Positions 48,413-60,736 are shown, counted from the first letter of the stretch. The stretch is DNA of 64,000 bases from Amaurobius ferox (GCA_951213105.1 OX578136.1:156681178-156745177); one strand, 5' to 3'. Notes: a model not told the origin generated them from the letters alone. Translations and numbers: made by a program.

Positions 48413-48690
48413 TTCTTCGATCTAGACCGTCCGACCTAACAGAAAGGTATACGTTTGGACTGCCGGAAATGCCACCCAATTTAGACCGGAACCCAGTGCG
48501 GGAGACATCCACAGGGATCGTACCCTCCTTCCCCTACCACTAACCTATCGGACGCACTTGCGGACCCGCATGTTTAACGTGATCGTACTCAGCGTGAACA
48601 CGGCGGCAGATTTGGTAGTGGCGGGAATCGAACCCTGGCTGTCCGAGTACGATTTCTGCGCGCTAACCACTGGGATGTCGCGTCCCCAAG
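48413..48690 (-). mobile_element. SINE copy 3, inserted in the minisatellite
   Basis: Same family as 7195-7484 in reverse. Read on the minus strand it has an A-box-like CCCAGTGGTTAGCGCGC, B box GGTTCGATTCCCGCC, the body GGTAGGGGAAGGAGGGTACG and the tail GTCGGACGGTCTAGATC; the CAA tail is reduced. CACACTCTTG flanks both sides, but since the target is itself a repeat this cannot be taken as a clean duplication. Confidence 0.88.
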
Positions 48691-49275
48691 AAATCACACT
48701 CTTGGACGGTCATTTCAAGCCTCCAATTACTGAATATATCCTGAATTCTCTCTTTGTTGCCACATCATTTCGCCTGAAGTCCAGATACACCCTCTGTATT
48801 TCTATCGGTTGCTCTTAAGGCGATATAGCAACATTACTTCATTGTCCACCTTACTATTCAATGCACTTGGTTTAAGCCTTGGTCCCAAGGAGATTTATGT
48901 ACCCCAACCACACCTGTGAATTATGAGGACTTAATTTAGTGGGGTGATGACCTCCCGGACCAAGACAGTCATAAAATGGTGCCAACGAGTCTGCGCTTTG
49001 TGTCGTTGTACATATCGTATAAATCTCAAAACTGCATAAATATCTACTGGTCTCACAGCTTCTTTTATCCCAAATCGTATCAAAATCTAATTAGTACCGA
49101 GATAACCAATGAGTGACTTACCTAAAAAAAGTTGGTCAATTAGTTAAGCTAGAGTGGATGCATATATTGCACAGACAAACAGACACATACATACACACAG
49201 CCGGGCAGACACACACATACACAAGCAGGCAGACACGCACATACATACATACATACAGGCAGACACACACAGAGA

Positions 49276-51430
49276 CGTTGCGCTAAAAATAGTAATTTCG
49301 TGTTCTAGAGGTCGCAAAATGTGTAAGTCCGTCGAGAATTCAGGTTACGATTTTCTACACAATAATTTTCCTATACATTGTAGGTACCCCATCTATTAAA
49401 GATAATGCAAAAAACGTTTCCAATTTTAATTTACACAAAATTACGCATGTTAAATTGCGAAAAGAACGGCATGCCCTTCAAAACCATATGCGTCAAAAGA
49501 CTTAAACACACCACTGCACATAAAGTCGTCCGGACAGCATATGCCGATGAAAAAAACAGCGAGAATGTCAATTTTCAGCCATTGCAGCCACTGCTGATAC
49601 TCAAAGTTTGATCGAAATGCAGATAAAATTTCCCAACTTGACTAATGTGCAGAGAAAGTAATTTAGTTCTTAACGCTCCACTGTTTTTATTTAGTTTTAT
49701 CTACAATGGTTAAAATTACGGCTATATCACTTCATATCAATACATTTTAATTTACCTTCTCTTGACCACGCCTATTGTAAAAGCTGCTTTAATTTTATTC
49801 AAGAATGGACAAAAGTTCGTAAAGGTATTTGCTAATATGTTATTAAAACCTTTAAAATGTTAATTGTTTAATGTTTTCAATTCATTGCACTATTTTTAAC
49901 CTTAACAATATAAACAGTGTTAAACAACCAGTTTTATCTGACAATTATATTTTCTGAATAAAATATTTTCTTATTCTATTATATGAAGAATATATGTGCC
50001 CTTAATATTTTCGAATTGGAGAATTTCTCCACACTTCGACACTCAATGTGTAATCCCGTTACACTAGAGGCCAGGGGTTTCAACCCTCTACACTATTGGG
50101 ATGATGTATATGTGTCTTTTGCACTCGTTTTATTAATTTGTCACATTTTATAAAAATCGGTTTGAGAACTCGACGTTTGCATGTAGAAATATAGTAGTAG
50201 AATATTTTGATATTTCAGTTTAACTTTTGATAATGTGTGAAAGCCCCAGGCCGTCCGACTCGTCCAGAGGACTTGGATTTTGATGATGTGTGTAGTATTA
50301 ATATGAAAATGTGTATCATTTTAATGACTAGATTTGAAAGTAATCCACTGTAAAATTACCCCCAACAACACTTAAAAACACCAGTGAAGAATCAAACACC
50401 AGTGTGTCAATCTCTTGAGGTGCTTTCAAATTACGAGTGATTATTAGAGTTTTGACGGAATGGCACACATCAACAGGTTTTGTAATTCCCCTTATTCTGC
50501 GTTTAAATGTAGAGAATTAAGTCTTATATCATTATTTGCTTTGGACTCAGCCTCACAGCTGAAAAATGGATTTTATCATAATCAGTCACACGGTTCAAGA
50601 GATATTTTGAGTAGAATGGAATTTTTCAAATTTTCTTTCATACACTGGATACCAATTAAGCTGTTAACATTATATCTTCCTTCAATTCAGCATTAGTTCT
50701 TTGAAGATATGAAAGATAATCCCAACCACGCGTTCTACTTTTATACTATAACGGATTCAAATGCTTAAGCATTTATTTATATTTAATGCCTGCGTTGTTG
50801 AGGAAATGATTACATTTTACAGCATTTGCCCCTCCTTAACCATCGGATCAACACAGCCATTTATGACTATTTACTTCCTTTGGAGTCCGGATATTTTAGG
50901 ATTTTGCCCAGGAACTATAAATGGAAGTAAATGGGTATGTTCTTAAAAGAACTTTAATGGGTCTGTAAAAAGCAGATTTGAGAGTTTGTAAAGTTTTTCC
51001 GTTGAAAAATATATAGAATTTTATGAGAGCAATGGGGTGTGATTCAATGTATAAGAAAACTATTCTGCAATTTGTAGATATTATTCAAGATTATGTACTG
51101 CATAGAAACATGCATATCAGTATAAATGTATTAATTAAATAAATTTAAAAATAAAATTGCAAAATAGAACTTGCGAGGCATATAAACTATGTATGCATTA
51201 TAATACAGGGTTGATAGGCGCGTCCTCAAACACCCCAATAACTTTATAGGAAAGGATCCATGCGTATACACTATAGATCTATCTATGGTAAAATAACTAT
51301 GCCCGATTGAATCAAAGTGAATGCAGCGACCCTAGTGGATACTTTTAAAAGTCGGGAACACACAAACTCGGCAAGAACACAAGATAGATTAAATGAGTTA
51401 ATGTCAAAGTTCTATAATGTAAAATTTAGA
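49276..51430. other. No gene recognised
   Basis: AT-rich. A B-box-like GGGTTTCAACCC at about 50077-50088 has no good A box upstream. 51190-51340 is a weak relative of 62355-62480 (TA.ACTCTAGGTCTAT.TAT). Confidence 0.4.
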
Positions 51431-51434
51431 GCAT

Positions 51435-51482
<48 letters not shown>
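51435..51482. repeat. (TA)n(TG)n microsatellite
   Basis: A TA run that turns into a TG run of about 30 bp. Confidence 0.95.
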
Positions 51483-51483
<1 letters not shown>

Positions 51484-53775
51484 AGCATAATAAAAATCTT
51501 ATGTGTTCAGCGAATGATTTTACCTACAAATTAAGATATTTATATTTTGCTGTAGAACAATGACTGAAATTTTAAACTTTTACTCTGGCTTTGCTGAACA
51601 ACATTTATAGTCTTTTAAAGTACAAATTAAACAATTACATAAAATTTTACCTCAATCACTCAGCTCCACTAAAATCCAGTGAAGTGTTTTTTTCAAGCAT
51701 ACATCCGGGGGGAATCGAAACCCATCGATGACATTTATGGTAACATAGGACATTTATGTTAAGCTAGGCCCCCCGGAGACATTTATTTTAACCTAGTTTT
51801 TATTTATGTGATAGCATTTAAATATATTTATATAGGGCAAATAGGAAGCTTGCCCCCCAAATGAATCATTCCCTCACCGCCTGTCAAAGTCTTAAAAAAT
51901 TCCTGCAAGCAAGTCCTTTAAGAATCCCCGGTCAAAAATTTCTGAATGTTCTCAATCTAGCTGATTATAAAATTTCTTTAAACATATCCACACTTTTAAT
52001 TGAAGTGCAATATACAAGTGCCAGGGCATGTTAGCTTTTTATGAAGGATCCCATTCCTTTTTAATTAAAGAAAATATGTATGAAATGAGTATTAATTTAA
52101 CAGTAAGTATTACAAATATATTTTATTTTTTCCGTGATCAGATCAATACTTTAGAAATTGAAGACATCTTCCCTCTGACACCTTTCAAAATCATTTAGCC
52201 TCTTGTGTTACGATTGAAATAATCCTACATAATGTCAGTTGCGTCAATCAGTTCTATTTAGATATATTGTAAAAATAACACATGCAGCAAGAAGTTTATG
52301 AAGGAACCATCATGGTGGAAAATGGGGAATACACTTATATTTTTGATGGTGTTAAGCATTTTTATACTCTTTTGCACATTCCTTCCGTACAGTCATGCAA
52401 ATTTTTAAAAAAAAATAGGAAGTGACGTCTGAAGAGCCGATTATTATCTATAGTCGACTCTGAAAAGTAGATGTTTCAAGGAATCAAGATGTGTTGCGAT
52501 GTTTTCAATCGACGATGCTTCATTCAAAAATGCAAGATGTTTGGAAATGAAAGTGACATATCCAGAACAGGAAGTATAAATTTAAATTTATAGTAAGTTC
52601 TTTTTTTCCACTCCGGAATTCGATGCTATGTCTTTAGATCTATCTCTATAGAGAATCTTAAGAAAAATATTTTTGAGGAAAATGAAATATTAAACGTTAA
52701 GTGGAACAAGGCCTGGAAGTGGAAATCCTTAGAGGATACTCCTTGTCCCCCCCCCCCCTTTGAAATCAGGCAATGATTTCATATGAGCCATTATCTAAGC
52801 TCTATAGCAATTTCTGAGAAACATATGCTTCAAAAAATTAGGAAACATACATACATGGCAAATTTGCTTGCCACGATTGACTGTTCATTGAAATATAGTA
52901 ACATTTCCTATGATTGTATTTTTATTTTCGAGAAAAAAGTTTGAAAATTTGATGACCTTCGCCTACCTGGAATTTTCTAAAATTCAATGAGATTCTTACG
53001 CCGTCATTTAAAATACTTATAACAAACTTAGCATTTCCTTCGGTATAAGTATATCATGCCAACAACCTAAAATACACATAAATTGTTGATGAATTTACAC
53101 AATTTGTGAAGTTCCGACCATGAATAAATCACCAAAATAGATTGAAGAATTCCATTGACATTCAGTGCCATTACTTCATTGCATAAAATTTACAAAGAAC
53201 AAATATTTAGAAAAAGACCAAACTTTGAGTACACCTTATTGTCAAGAGCATTATTCAACCATACACAGAAATAACACTTTTGAAATGAGAATGTGTGTTA
53301 ACAATATAACTGAAAACCGACTGTTCGTACACGTATGGAATTTTATTTTTGGATACATTGTGTAAAAAATGTAGAAGAAGCTAGCATAATTTAGCATAAT
53401 TAGAAAGCGAATTATTCGGAATTTAATATTTTTGTAGCTTTCTTTTGGGGAGTATTTATCATTTCTGAAACAAAGAAAATACTGATTTATGCGCGAAATG
53501 GGATCTGGACAGCGCACTTGGATGCAAATGGTATTACAACAGAAATCGATGGTCTAAAAGTCGTGCATATTCAATTTTTAAATCATATAATGTACCTAGA
53601 TATTGAAATAATATATTTTTGTCAGTCAGCAGAGATTAATATATCCATAAAATTATATAAAATAATACCGTCTTTTATTTTCAATACATCAGACGAACAT
53701 AGCAGACCGCTTTTCTATTAGTAGAAGAACATGGCGTTTCCCAGAGTGAAATCATTTCTAATTTAGACCACTACT
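51483..53775. other. No gene recognised
   Basis: AT-rich; a C run of about 11 at 52747-52757. Frames at 53165-53721 lack recognisable motifs. I see no repeat copies elsewhere in the window. Confidence 0.45.
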
Positions 53776-54245
53776 TCTCTAATTATTCTTGTGTCTTTGT
53801 CTTTATAGTTTCAATGAAAAATATCGTTAGAGTTTCAAATGAAATGATAAATTTAACAATCGCAAAAAAAAAAGTCAGTAAAGCGTTTTCGAAAAACAGG
53901 ACCTGTTGCAAACGAAACGATAACAGACAGACCTTCCATTTTAATTCAAGATAAATTGTGTTGAATTGTTGGGAATTTTACAGCATGGATATTTCTTCTA
54001 ATACCCTTTAATGATACTCTCATAAGAATGGCTGGTAAACTATTGTTCTAAAATAAAAAATAAATTCATTTGGGGAAACGCCATTTTCTTTGATTGGTAT
54101 CAAAGTGGTCCCTAATTGTCGTCTTGAGCATTAGAAACAGGATACGATATTTCTGATATATATTCTATTATTTTAATTGAAAAATGCTATTATTTCAATC
54201 CATATTGTTGGCAAAGCATGATTAGCCACAATATGCAAATTGACA
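53776..54245. repeat. Duplicated segment D1, copy 2, left part
   Basis: Matches 1-475. The match stops near 54246, at the tail of a LINE insertion, and resumes near 55898. Confidence 0.8.
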
Positions 54246-54600
54246 ACAGCATGTTGTTATTGTTGTTTCTTAACCCACTTGACCGACAGCAACATCAGAT
54301 CAAGTCCATGAACCCGTGAGTCTTCAAAAGATAAAGATCCAGGACTGGAATACAGCTGGCTTCTCTGGCATCCAGTACATGTCAAGACATGGGCAGTGGA
54401 GGCCTGAGCCAAATTGCACATCGGGCAAAGGGGATAAACCTTAGAACCCAACACATGCCGAAGAGCACGAAGATGGTCGCTGCGGAATCTGGCCAAAGCC
54501 GTGTGTTCTCCCCTGCTGCCTGTCTCCACTCAAAGCAGCACCAGGACGGCTACAATCATACCACTCATGTACGGGGGCCTTTCTCCAAGTGGGGTTGATT
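54246..54600 (-). mobile_element. 5'-truncated LINE with AAC tail
   Basis: Read on the minus strand, a coding C-terminus is followed by GTCGGTCAAGTGGGTTAAG and then AAACAACAATAACAACA, so the 3' end is at about 54250. It lies where D1 copy 2 is interrupted. The rest of the inserted block (to about 55897) has no second landmark that I can name, apart from a poly-A stretch at 55420-55433 and a possible degraded SINE head (minus) at 55500-55565. Confidence 0.6.
54257..54529 (-). pseudogene. LINE polyprotein C-terminal fragment
   Basis: A 90-residue frame with ALARFRSDHLRALRH and then a C-P-M-C...H-V-L-T-C-x2-C pattern. This is the zinc-finger-like tail that follows the RNase H region in several arthropod LINEs (the family form is L-R-S-G-H-L ... 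C-P-x-C ... H-L-L-x-C). It ends at a stop near 54257, just before the AAC tail. The RT domain is missing. Confidence 0.7.
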
Positions 54601-55897
54601 TCAAGTTTGACTCGAGAGGCAAGCTCCGAGAAGGAAAGCCAGTCACCGTCAATAGAACTTCTAAGGCTGCCCTCCTTGGCCAGACCATCCGTGTGGTGTC
54701 GAAATCTGTGAAAGTATATATTTCTATTTTAAATGTTCTTTCAAATCATGTAGATGTAAAAATGCTTCGTCTAAAAATCTGCGACGAAGCGAATCTGATG
54801 AAATGTTCGTGTCCTTGGCCGGCGCGCCCTGCTTGTATGAGAAAAGCAGTTGAATGCTGTAATTTTGTGTTGTTGATTATTCCAACTGTTTCTGCATTGC
54901 GAGTGTTCATGTATATGTTTTTGTGACGTCAGAATTGGAAAGTAGTGGTACAGAGACGCGTCTTTGGCTCGACAGACCATACAATGATTTTAAATCTGTC
55001 GGTCGTGTTTAAAGTTGCTCCATAATACCTGTAACAATGAAAAAGATTAAATTTAAAAATAAAATTGTAATTGCTCTCATATTTTATGACCGACAGTTTC
55101 CTTTGAGCCACAACCATGTTGTGTAAGTATCTTTACATTAAAAAGATGGGAGATTAGCAAGAAAACTTCTGGCTAATCAACTAACGAAATCTTAAATGTT
55201 TTACTAAGCCAGCTAAGCATTAAAAATCTGTGTTCCAATCTCCCTTAACATTTGATATTTAAAGATTTTTGAAAAGTTTAATTCATGATTGATTAAAGAA
55301 TTATTGTGTTGATGTATAAAGTTGCCATCGAATACTTTCGAGTTAAAATATGTTGTCTGATATAAAGAAATGTTATATATGTGCTTTTTAAGGCTTATTA
55401 AAGAATTTTCATTTAACTAAAAAAAAAAAAAAGGAATTATTATTTACTGTTTCGTTTTCTTGCCATATTTTTGTTCCTAGCCATTGTGTAAGTATTTTCG
55501 CTTCACATCAGGGAAAGGATCGCACTTGGGTATTTTACGTACTAACCACTGGATCACGTTAGGCCAATTGAAGATGAACCTATACAATTAATTCATTTAT
55601 TTTCTCTTCAATTTTTCGAATGTAAGTGTGGGTAATCTGTTCCGATTCCCCCTTTACATCCGCAACCTCATTATCGTAAATGTCTACGTGAGATGGTACT
55701 CATTGAAAAAATATCCTATTATGGGCACACAAGTAACCCAAATGCTGAACAATATTCCCTGTCGTTCCGTCACCATGTCTCCACCATTCAGCCAGGTACT
55801 GAATATAACTACGGCTATCACTCAGAATCCAGATGTCTGTATTGACTCCCTCTTTGACACAATAACTCAAGGCATGTTGTTGACTGTATGATTGTGT

Positions 55898-56600
55898 AAT
55901 TTTTACGGGCAATTTCAGTAGAACAAATTGGGAACAAATTGATGAAATGCACTTGTCAATTGGGAATAAAAGATAAAATTGGGACCATATTGATGAAATG
56001 CGTTTTACAATTGGGAACGTATTGCAAAAAGTCAATTGACATTCGCAAAAAATTGACAAAAGGTAAGTAACAATTGTTAACACATTTTACTATACATTTC
56101 TGAGCAAATTGTTTAGAAATTGATACTATATTTTCATATTTAGGTGTTGATTATGATTGTCCAAAATTGTCCAAAATAGGAAAGTATTAGAAAGTTGAGT
56201 GAAACTTCACTCCAGATATTGTTACCGAATATTCAGTCAAAATTATCGCATATATCAACTTATTTTGAAAATGGAACAAAAGATGAGTAAAATTCCAGTC
56301 CCTATTCTACTCGTTACGATCTCATGTTTATAAACATTTTATATTTATTCCCTACGCTGTTGTAAAAGCTAAGACGGTTTTCCGCCGTACTTCTCTCGTC
56401 TCAAATCAACGCCAGAGGTATTTTTTACGACTTCATGCTATTGATGTAGCGCTGTTTTATGATGCATCCTTAACTTTAAATTTATATAAATGTACGTTTT
56501 CTTAAAGGAACTTCGGCAGCATAATGTTATACAAGAGTTTGTAACAGTTTAAATTTAATTTTAGATTAAAATTTATTTTCAAGATATTTGGATATTTTTA
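55898..56600. repeat. Duplicated segment D1, copy 2, right part
   Basis: Matches 525-753 and 2004-2475, with no trace of the inverted-repeat element or the TA runs. This shows the pre-insertion arrangement of copy 1. Confidence 0.8.
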
Positions 56601-58094
56601 AAAGTTTTAAAAATGTATAAAAGTTTCAATTTCATGCACATCAAAATGCCACTTTAAACAGAATCGCTTTAAACTGAATCCATAAGTAAATTTCTTCATA
56701 CATAAAACAATTTAAAATTCATTTAAATACATATTCATAGTTTGTGAATTTTCATAATTATATTGTTATATGCAAAAAGGGAAAATTCACATGATTTCAG
56801 TTTTAAATTATAATTCATAATAATATTTTAAATTTATATTATTTAAATATATTCATAATTAATTCACATTCTAATAAAAAGCTTTTCAATTACTCAATCT
56901 TTAAATTTTAGTAACTTGCAATAGCTTGCTTGTAAAATTGACTTAAAATGGAAGTTGTGCCATATAACAAAGAATGTCACAAACTTGAACTTACTAATTG
57001 CACCAGCAAGAGCTCCAATTCGGGAAATATTTGCAGATAAACTTGTTAGGCTCCTATTATGAAATACTTCTGTTAAAGCATCATATACTATATTACCAAG
57101 ATATCTCAGTGCTTTCAAAACATCGATCCGACTCTCCCACCTTATTTCACTCTATGGCTTAATACTTATACCTGAATTTGATATATTGCCAGTTAGAATT
57201 TGCTAATACTTAGTCGATGAAAAGAAATAATTAGAAATATGCTGAACCCAACTGAGGAAGAAATTGTTACCAGACAATACCTAGCAGCATCATTGACTAT
57301 TAATTTAAAGAGTGTGCATTGTAGGGCGTCAAAAAGCACGCATGTTTATGTAAAGAACTTTCTTTTGTATGCCATTTTCCTTTCTCTATTCTTTTATCAT
57401 AACCTTGACCATACATGTTTTTAATGGATAATCTCATTTATTTAAACTGTTCAAGAAGAATTTCTGCTATTAAAGCACCTGTGGGATTCTAATCCTTAGA
57501 ATTATCCTCTTATGATAACTTCAGATTGAGATCTGATGGTTTGATTCCACCAACATTCAATCATTACATTCAATCCTTGTCATTTGTTCACTGTGACTAA
57601 CGTCAAGTGCGGGATTAAGAAAAATAATATTTGGCGGAGTCTGTATGTTTTAAAATGTGCTACTTTATAGCACCGGCTAAAAGTTGCATAAACTCATTTT
57701 GGATATATTTTCCTAGGTAGTAAACCATTGTTTCTTGATCTTTAGCTCTAAGCAAATGTTCATATTAGGATAAAAAAGGGCTTGATATCTTAGAAGATTT
57801 TAAAAAGTTCCATTTGGAGCACTGTACAATTTTTTATTTGTACCGCGGAAATACGATATTTGCATGCTGAGAACATAAAGCATTGAAGTAATCAAGCATT
57901 CAAACATTAAAGTGATTAAGTAATCAAGCATTGCAAGATATGTTCCTAATACTGTTCTTTAAATTGTTTTCCTTTTAGATAAGCGCTAGTTCATTCCAGT
58001 CTTGATAGTTTTCTAATTGGTCAGTATTCTGATCATGAACAAATAATTACTAAAAATTTCGTAGTCTTTTGAACCTCTTTTCTGAAGAAATTAT
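56601..58094. other. No gene recognised
   Basis: Very AT-rich at 56640-56880. The minus-strand frame 56894-57118 (ALRYLGNIVYDALTEVFHN, then LSANISRIGALAGAISKFKF) is the most protein-like of the unassigned frames here, but I do not recognise it and it is short. Confidence 0.4.
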
Positions 58095-58102
58095 ACACCA
58101 TT

Positions 58103-58163
58103 TTTTCCGGCTGTCCAAGCAGCTGCTCACGTCTTAGGACGAGTTGGACGGTCTGGGTCTTCC
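58103..58163 (+). mobile_element. 5'-truncated SINE scrap with short target duplication
   Basis: CCGGCTGTCCAAGCAGCTGC ... GAGTTGGACGGTCTGGGTCT matches the last 60 bp of the SINE. ACACCATT flanks it at 58095-58102 and 58164-58171. Confidence 0.75.
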
Positions 58164-58250
58164 ACACCATTATTTTTCTTAACAAAACAAACAAAAACCA
58201 CATCTTTTGTGGTTCAATGGTAACTATTCACCATTTGCTAGTCTTCCCTT

Positions 58251-59786
58251 GTAGTGTATAGGAGAAAATATGATTTTGAAGTCTGGGAAAATCATATCAT
58301 CACACCTAATGTGTTCAAGGCAGGATAGACCAATGGCTAAGGCCTAGCGTCTTAACCACTGGCACTTAGTAGACCCGAGTTTGATTCCCGGATGTACTTA
58401 AACTATCCCCGTGTCTACGCGAAGTACGAACACGTTGCATCTGTGTTGTCTAAAAAGCCTTCCGAGAGGTTGGTGGAATTGAAAGGACGGTGGTACGATA
58501 ACATCACCCCTACTGGGTTCCGGTCTAAATTGGCTAACCAAAAATCGCAATGTGATCTGATCCCTGTGATGAGTCGAGGCAAAGTTGTACTGTATAACGG
58601 CAAATTCGTTCACAGGCCTCGGCAACTATTAGCAAATGTTATAATGCAAAAATATTTGGTTATTGCTCAAAATACCCTGTTGTGTTCCATGTTGTACTAT
58701 AAGCTATCGCAAATTATCGGCACAATGCCACGACAGCAATGCCAGTGTGGAAGAAGTGGACGAAGGAAACCGAACGAGTCGAAAATCTGGCAATGGACCA
58801 CGCAATTTGACGACAATGACGGGATAATAGACATCTCATCCTCATGGCGGTGACGAACCGTACAGCTCCTTCTCGAGTGTTAGCGCAGCATTGGAGCACT
58901 GCTGCAGGTGTGGCATTGCCTGCTTCTTCGGTTCGAAAGTGCCTGTGCGCAGGGGACTGGCACAAGCATTCATTTGCGGAGGATCCCGTTAACCTTAAAC
59001 CATCGACGCCTCAGGTTATTTAAAATTTCAGAGTTTTCTTAAAATACATTCGTAGACAAAAAGCAAATGAAAATCATGAATATGACTGTATTGATATTAG
59101 CACTAGGGGAGCTGGGTGTGGTGCTCCTACATCAAATGACATACTCAGGAATTTCACAAATTGGAGAATTCTCTTCTAGAAAAATCACAGGAGAAAAAGG
59201 GTATGTCAGGAAATATGAGAGTATTGCGAAGTCTGCAAAAGAAGATGTAATTGTGATTGAATAGATTGACAGCAACCCAGTCAATCGGCAGCGATAATCG
59301 CAATAGCAATTATCACGCTATCATTATGTTGCAGCGATAATTTGCGATTGCTTATAGTACAATATGGAACACAACAGGATATTTATGTCCAATGGCTAAT
59401 CATTTTTGAAATATAACATTCACCTATAGCGGTCGAGGCTTGACAAATTTTGCCGTTACACAACTTTGCCCCGGATCATTACAGGGATCAGATTGAATAG
59501 CGGCTTTTAGCCCGCCGATTTAGATCGAAACCCAGTAGGAGGTGACATTCACAGGATCGTACTCTCCTTTCCATCTCACCAACTTCTCAAAAGGTATTTC
59601 AGACTCCACAGATTTAACATGTCCGTAAATCATGCAGATTCAGGGATAGTTTAAGTATCAACGGAAATCGAACTCGGTTTTACTAAGTGTCAGTGGTTAA
59701 GACACCATGACTTAGCCATTAACACATCAAGCGTGGTGATATGATTTTCCCAGACTCCAAAAACATATTTTCTCCTATACACTGCA
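58251..59786. mobile_element. Fold-back element with SINE-like arms and a Tc1 fragment in its core
   Basis: Left arm about 58251-58728 and right arm about 59324-59786 are inverted copies. The outer ends read GTAGTGTATAGGAGAAAATA and, reverse-complemented, GCAGTGTATAGGAGAAAATA. The arms contain a tRNA-like head (ACTGGCACTTAGTAGACCC, GAGTTTGATTCCCGG) and a body, CCTTCCGAGAGGTTGGTGG plus CTACTGGGTTCCGGTCTAAA, which is shared with the main SINE family. The inner part of each arm (CCTGTTGTGTTCCAT.TTGTACTATAAGC) is not SINE. The spacer of about 595 bp holds a Tc1 transposase N-terminal fragment. Confidence 0.8.
58816..59010 (+). pseudogene. Tc1-like transposase fragment in the fold-back core
   Basis: In one frame the DNA reads MAVTNRTAPSRVLAQHWST followed by AAGVALPASSVRKCL. 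This is the second helix-turn-helix of the paired-like DNA-binding domain (family form: A-V-R-D-R-T-A-T-S ... S-A-S-T-V-R-R-R-L). It has no catalytic region and a stop shortly upstream. The subfamily seems different from the other Tc1 copies in this window. Confidence 0.65.
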
Positions 59787-59794
59787 ATGCGACC

Positions 59795-60376
59795 AGCATA
59801 TTATAATTCTTCTTGAATGAAAATGTTATTTCCCTTAATTATAAATAGTTTTATTAAAAACATTTTACGCAAATGTTTTTCTTTTATTCGATGAAAGTGT
59901 ACTACATAAAGTAAGTAAAAATATTGGTAAATAAAGTTTTGAAAATTGATATAATTATGAATTTAAACACTCTATTTACAAAATAAAGGTATTGGAGAAA
60001 ATCGTGTTCTATCATTTGTTTTCAAAATATTTTAGTATATTGATTAAAAAAAATAATGTTTTAATGCAAAGCCACTTTTTTATGAGTGACTCATGTATCA
60101 AATACAGTAAATTTAACATTTACAATTTTATGTATACATTATGACGAGAATTTAAAATTGATAGATGACAAGATATGATAGACAAATTATGTCTGAATTT
60201 TCACAGTTTAAGTTCTCTACATTTTTAAGTTATTTCAGTTAAAACATTGATATTTTAAAATATTCAATTTCTGAATTGACAAGATTTTGAAGTTAAAGTT
60301 ATATTTTATGTAAAGTATAATAAACATTTTAATGTTTAACGTCTTCAACTTTATTGAAGGAATATTTACCTCAATC
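59795..60376. repeat. Duplicated segment D3, copy 2, first part
   Basis: Matches 31220-31735. Interrupted at 60389 by a short retroelement that copy 1 lacks. Confidence 0.75.
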
Positions 60377-60388
60377 AAATGAAGAAAT

Positions 60389-60724
60389 TCCCCGTGTAGG
60401 GGCGGGTTGTAGAATAACCCTACCACCCCCCTGTGTTTCGTAGAAGGCGAAAAATGGGGCCCCAGTGCCTGGGGAAATAGCCAGGTACCCTGCCCCTGGT
60501 AATTATATCAGGGGACTGGTCCTCCAGGTTGGGGGTTGGGCGTGGGGCTAACAACTCCACCCCGGAAAAAAATTCTTGTTACGAAACCTTTAAGAAACAA
60601 CCGGACTGATCTTTGGAAACGACCGCAGAAAGGAAGAGGAAAGCGGCCAATAGAAAGGAATGGTCAAAAATCTTAAAGGAGGTCAAGGCCCCACAAGGGC
60701 TGTAGTACCATGATGATGATGATG
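60389..60724 (+). mobile_element. Short non-LTR or SINE-type insertion with TGA-repeat tail
   Basis: A 336-bp GC-richer block flanked by an exact 12-bp duplication, AAATGAAGAAAT (60377-60388 and 60725-60736). It starts TCCCCGTGTAGGGGCGGGTTG and contains CCAGGTTGGGGGTTGGGCG. It ends AGTACC(ATG)n with ATGATGATGATG. No Pol III boxes of good quality were seen. It is therefore either a SINE or a non-autonomous LINE derivative. Confidence 0.8.
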
Positions 60725-60736
60725 AAATGAAGAAAT

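Noticed and set aside
48403..48704. CACACTCTTG as target duplication of SINE copy 3
   Set aside because: The target is a minisatellite that contains this motif in every unit, so the match is not independent evidence.
50045..50100. tRNA-like B box (GGGTTTCAACCC)
   Set aside because: No matching A box at the usual spacing and no foldable acceptor arm.
54501..54926. 141-codon plus-strand frame overlapping the LINE end
   Set aside because: Its first part is antisense to the LINE coding fragment and the rest has no recognisable domain.
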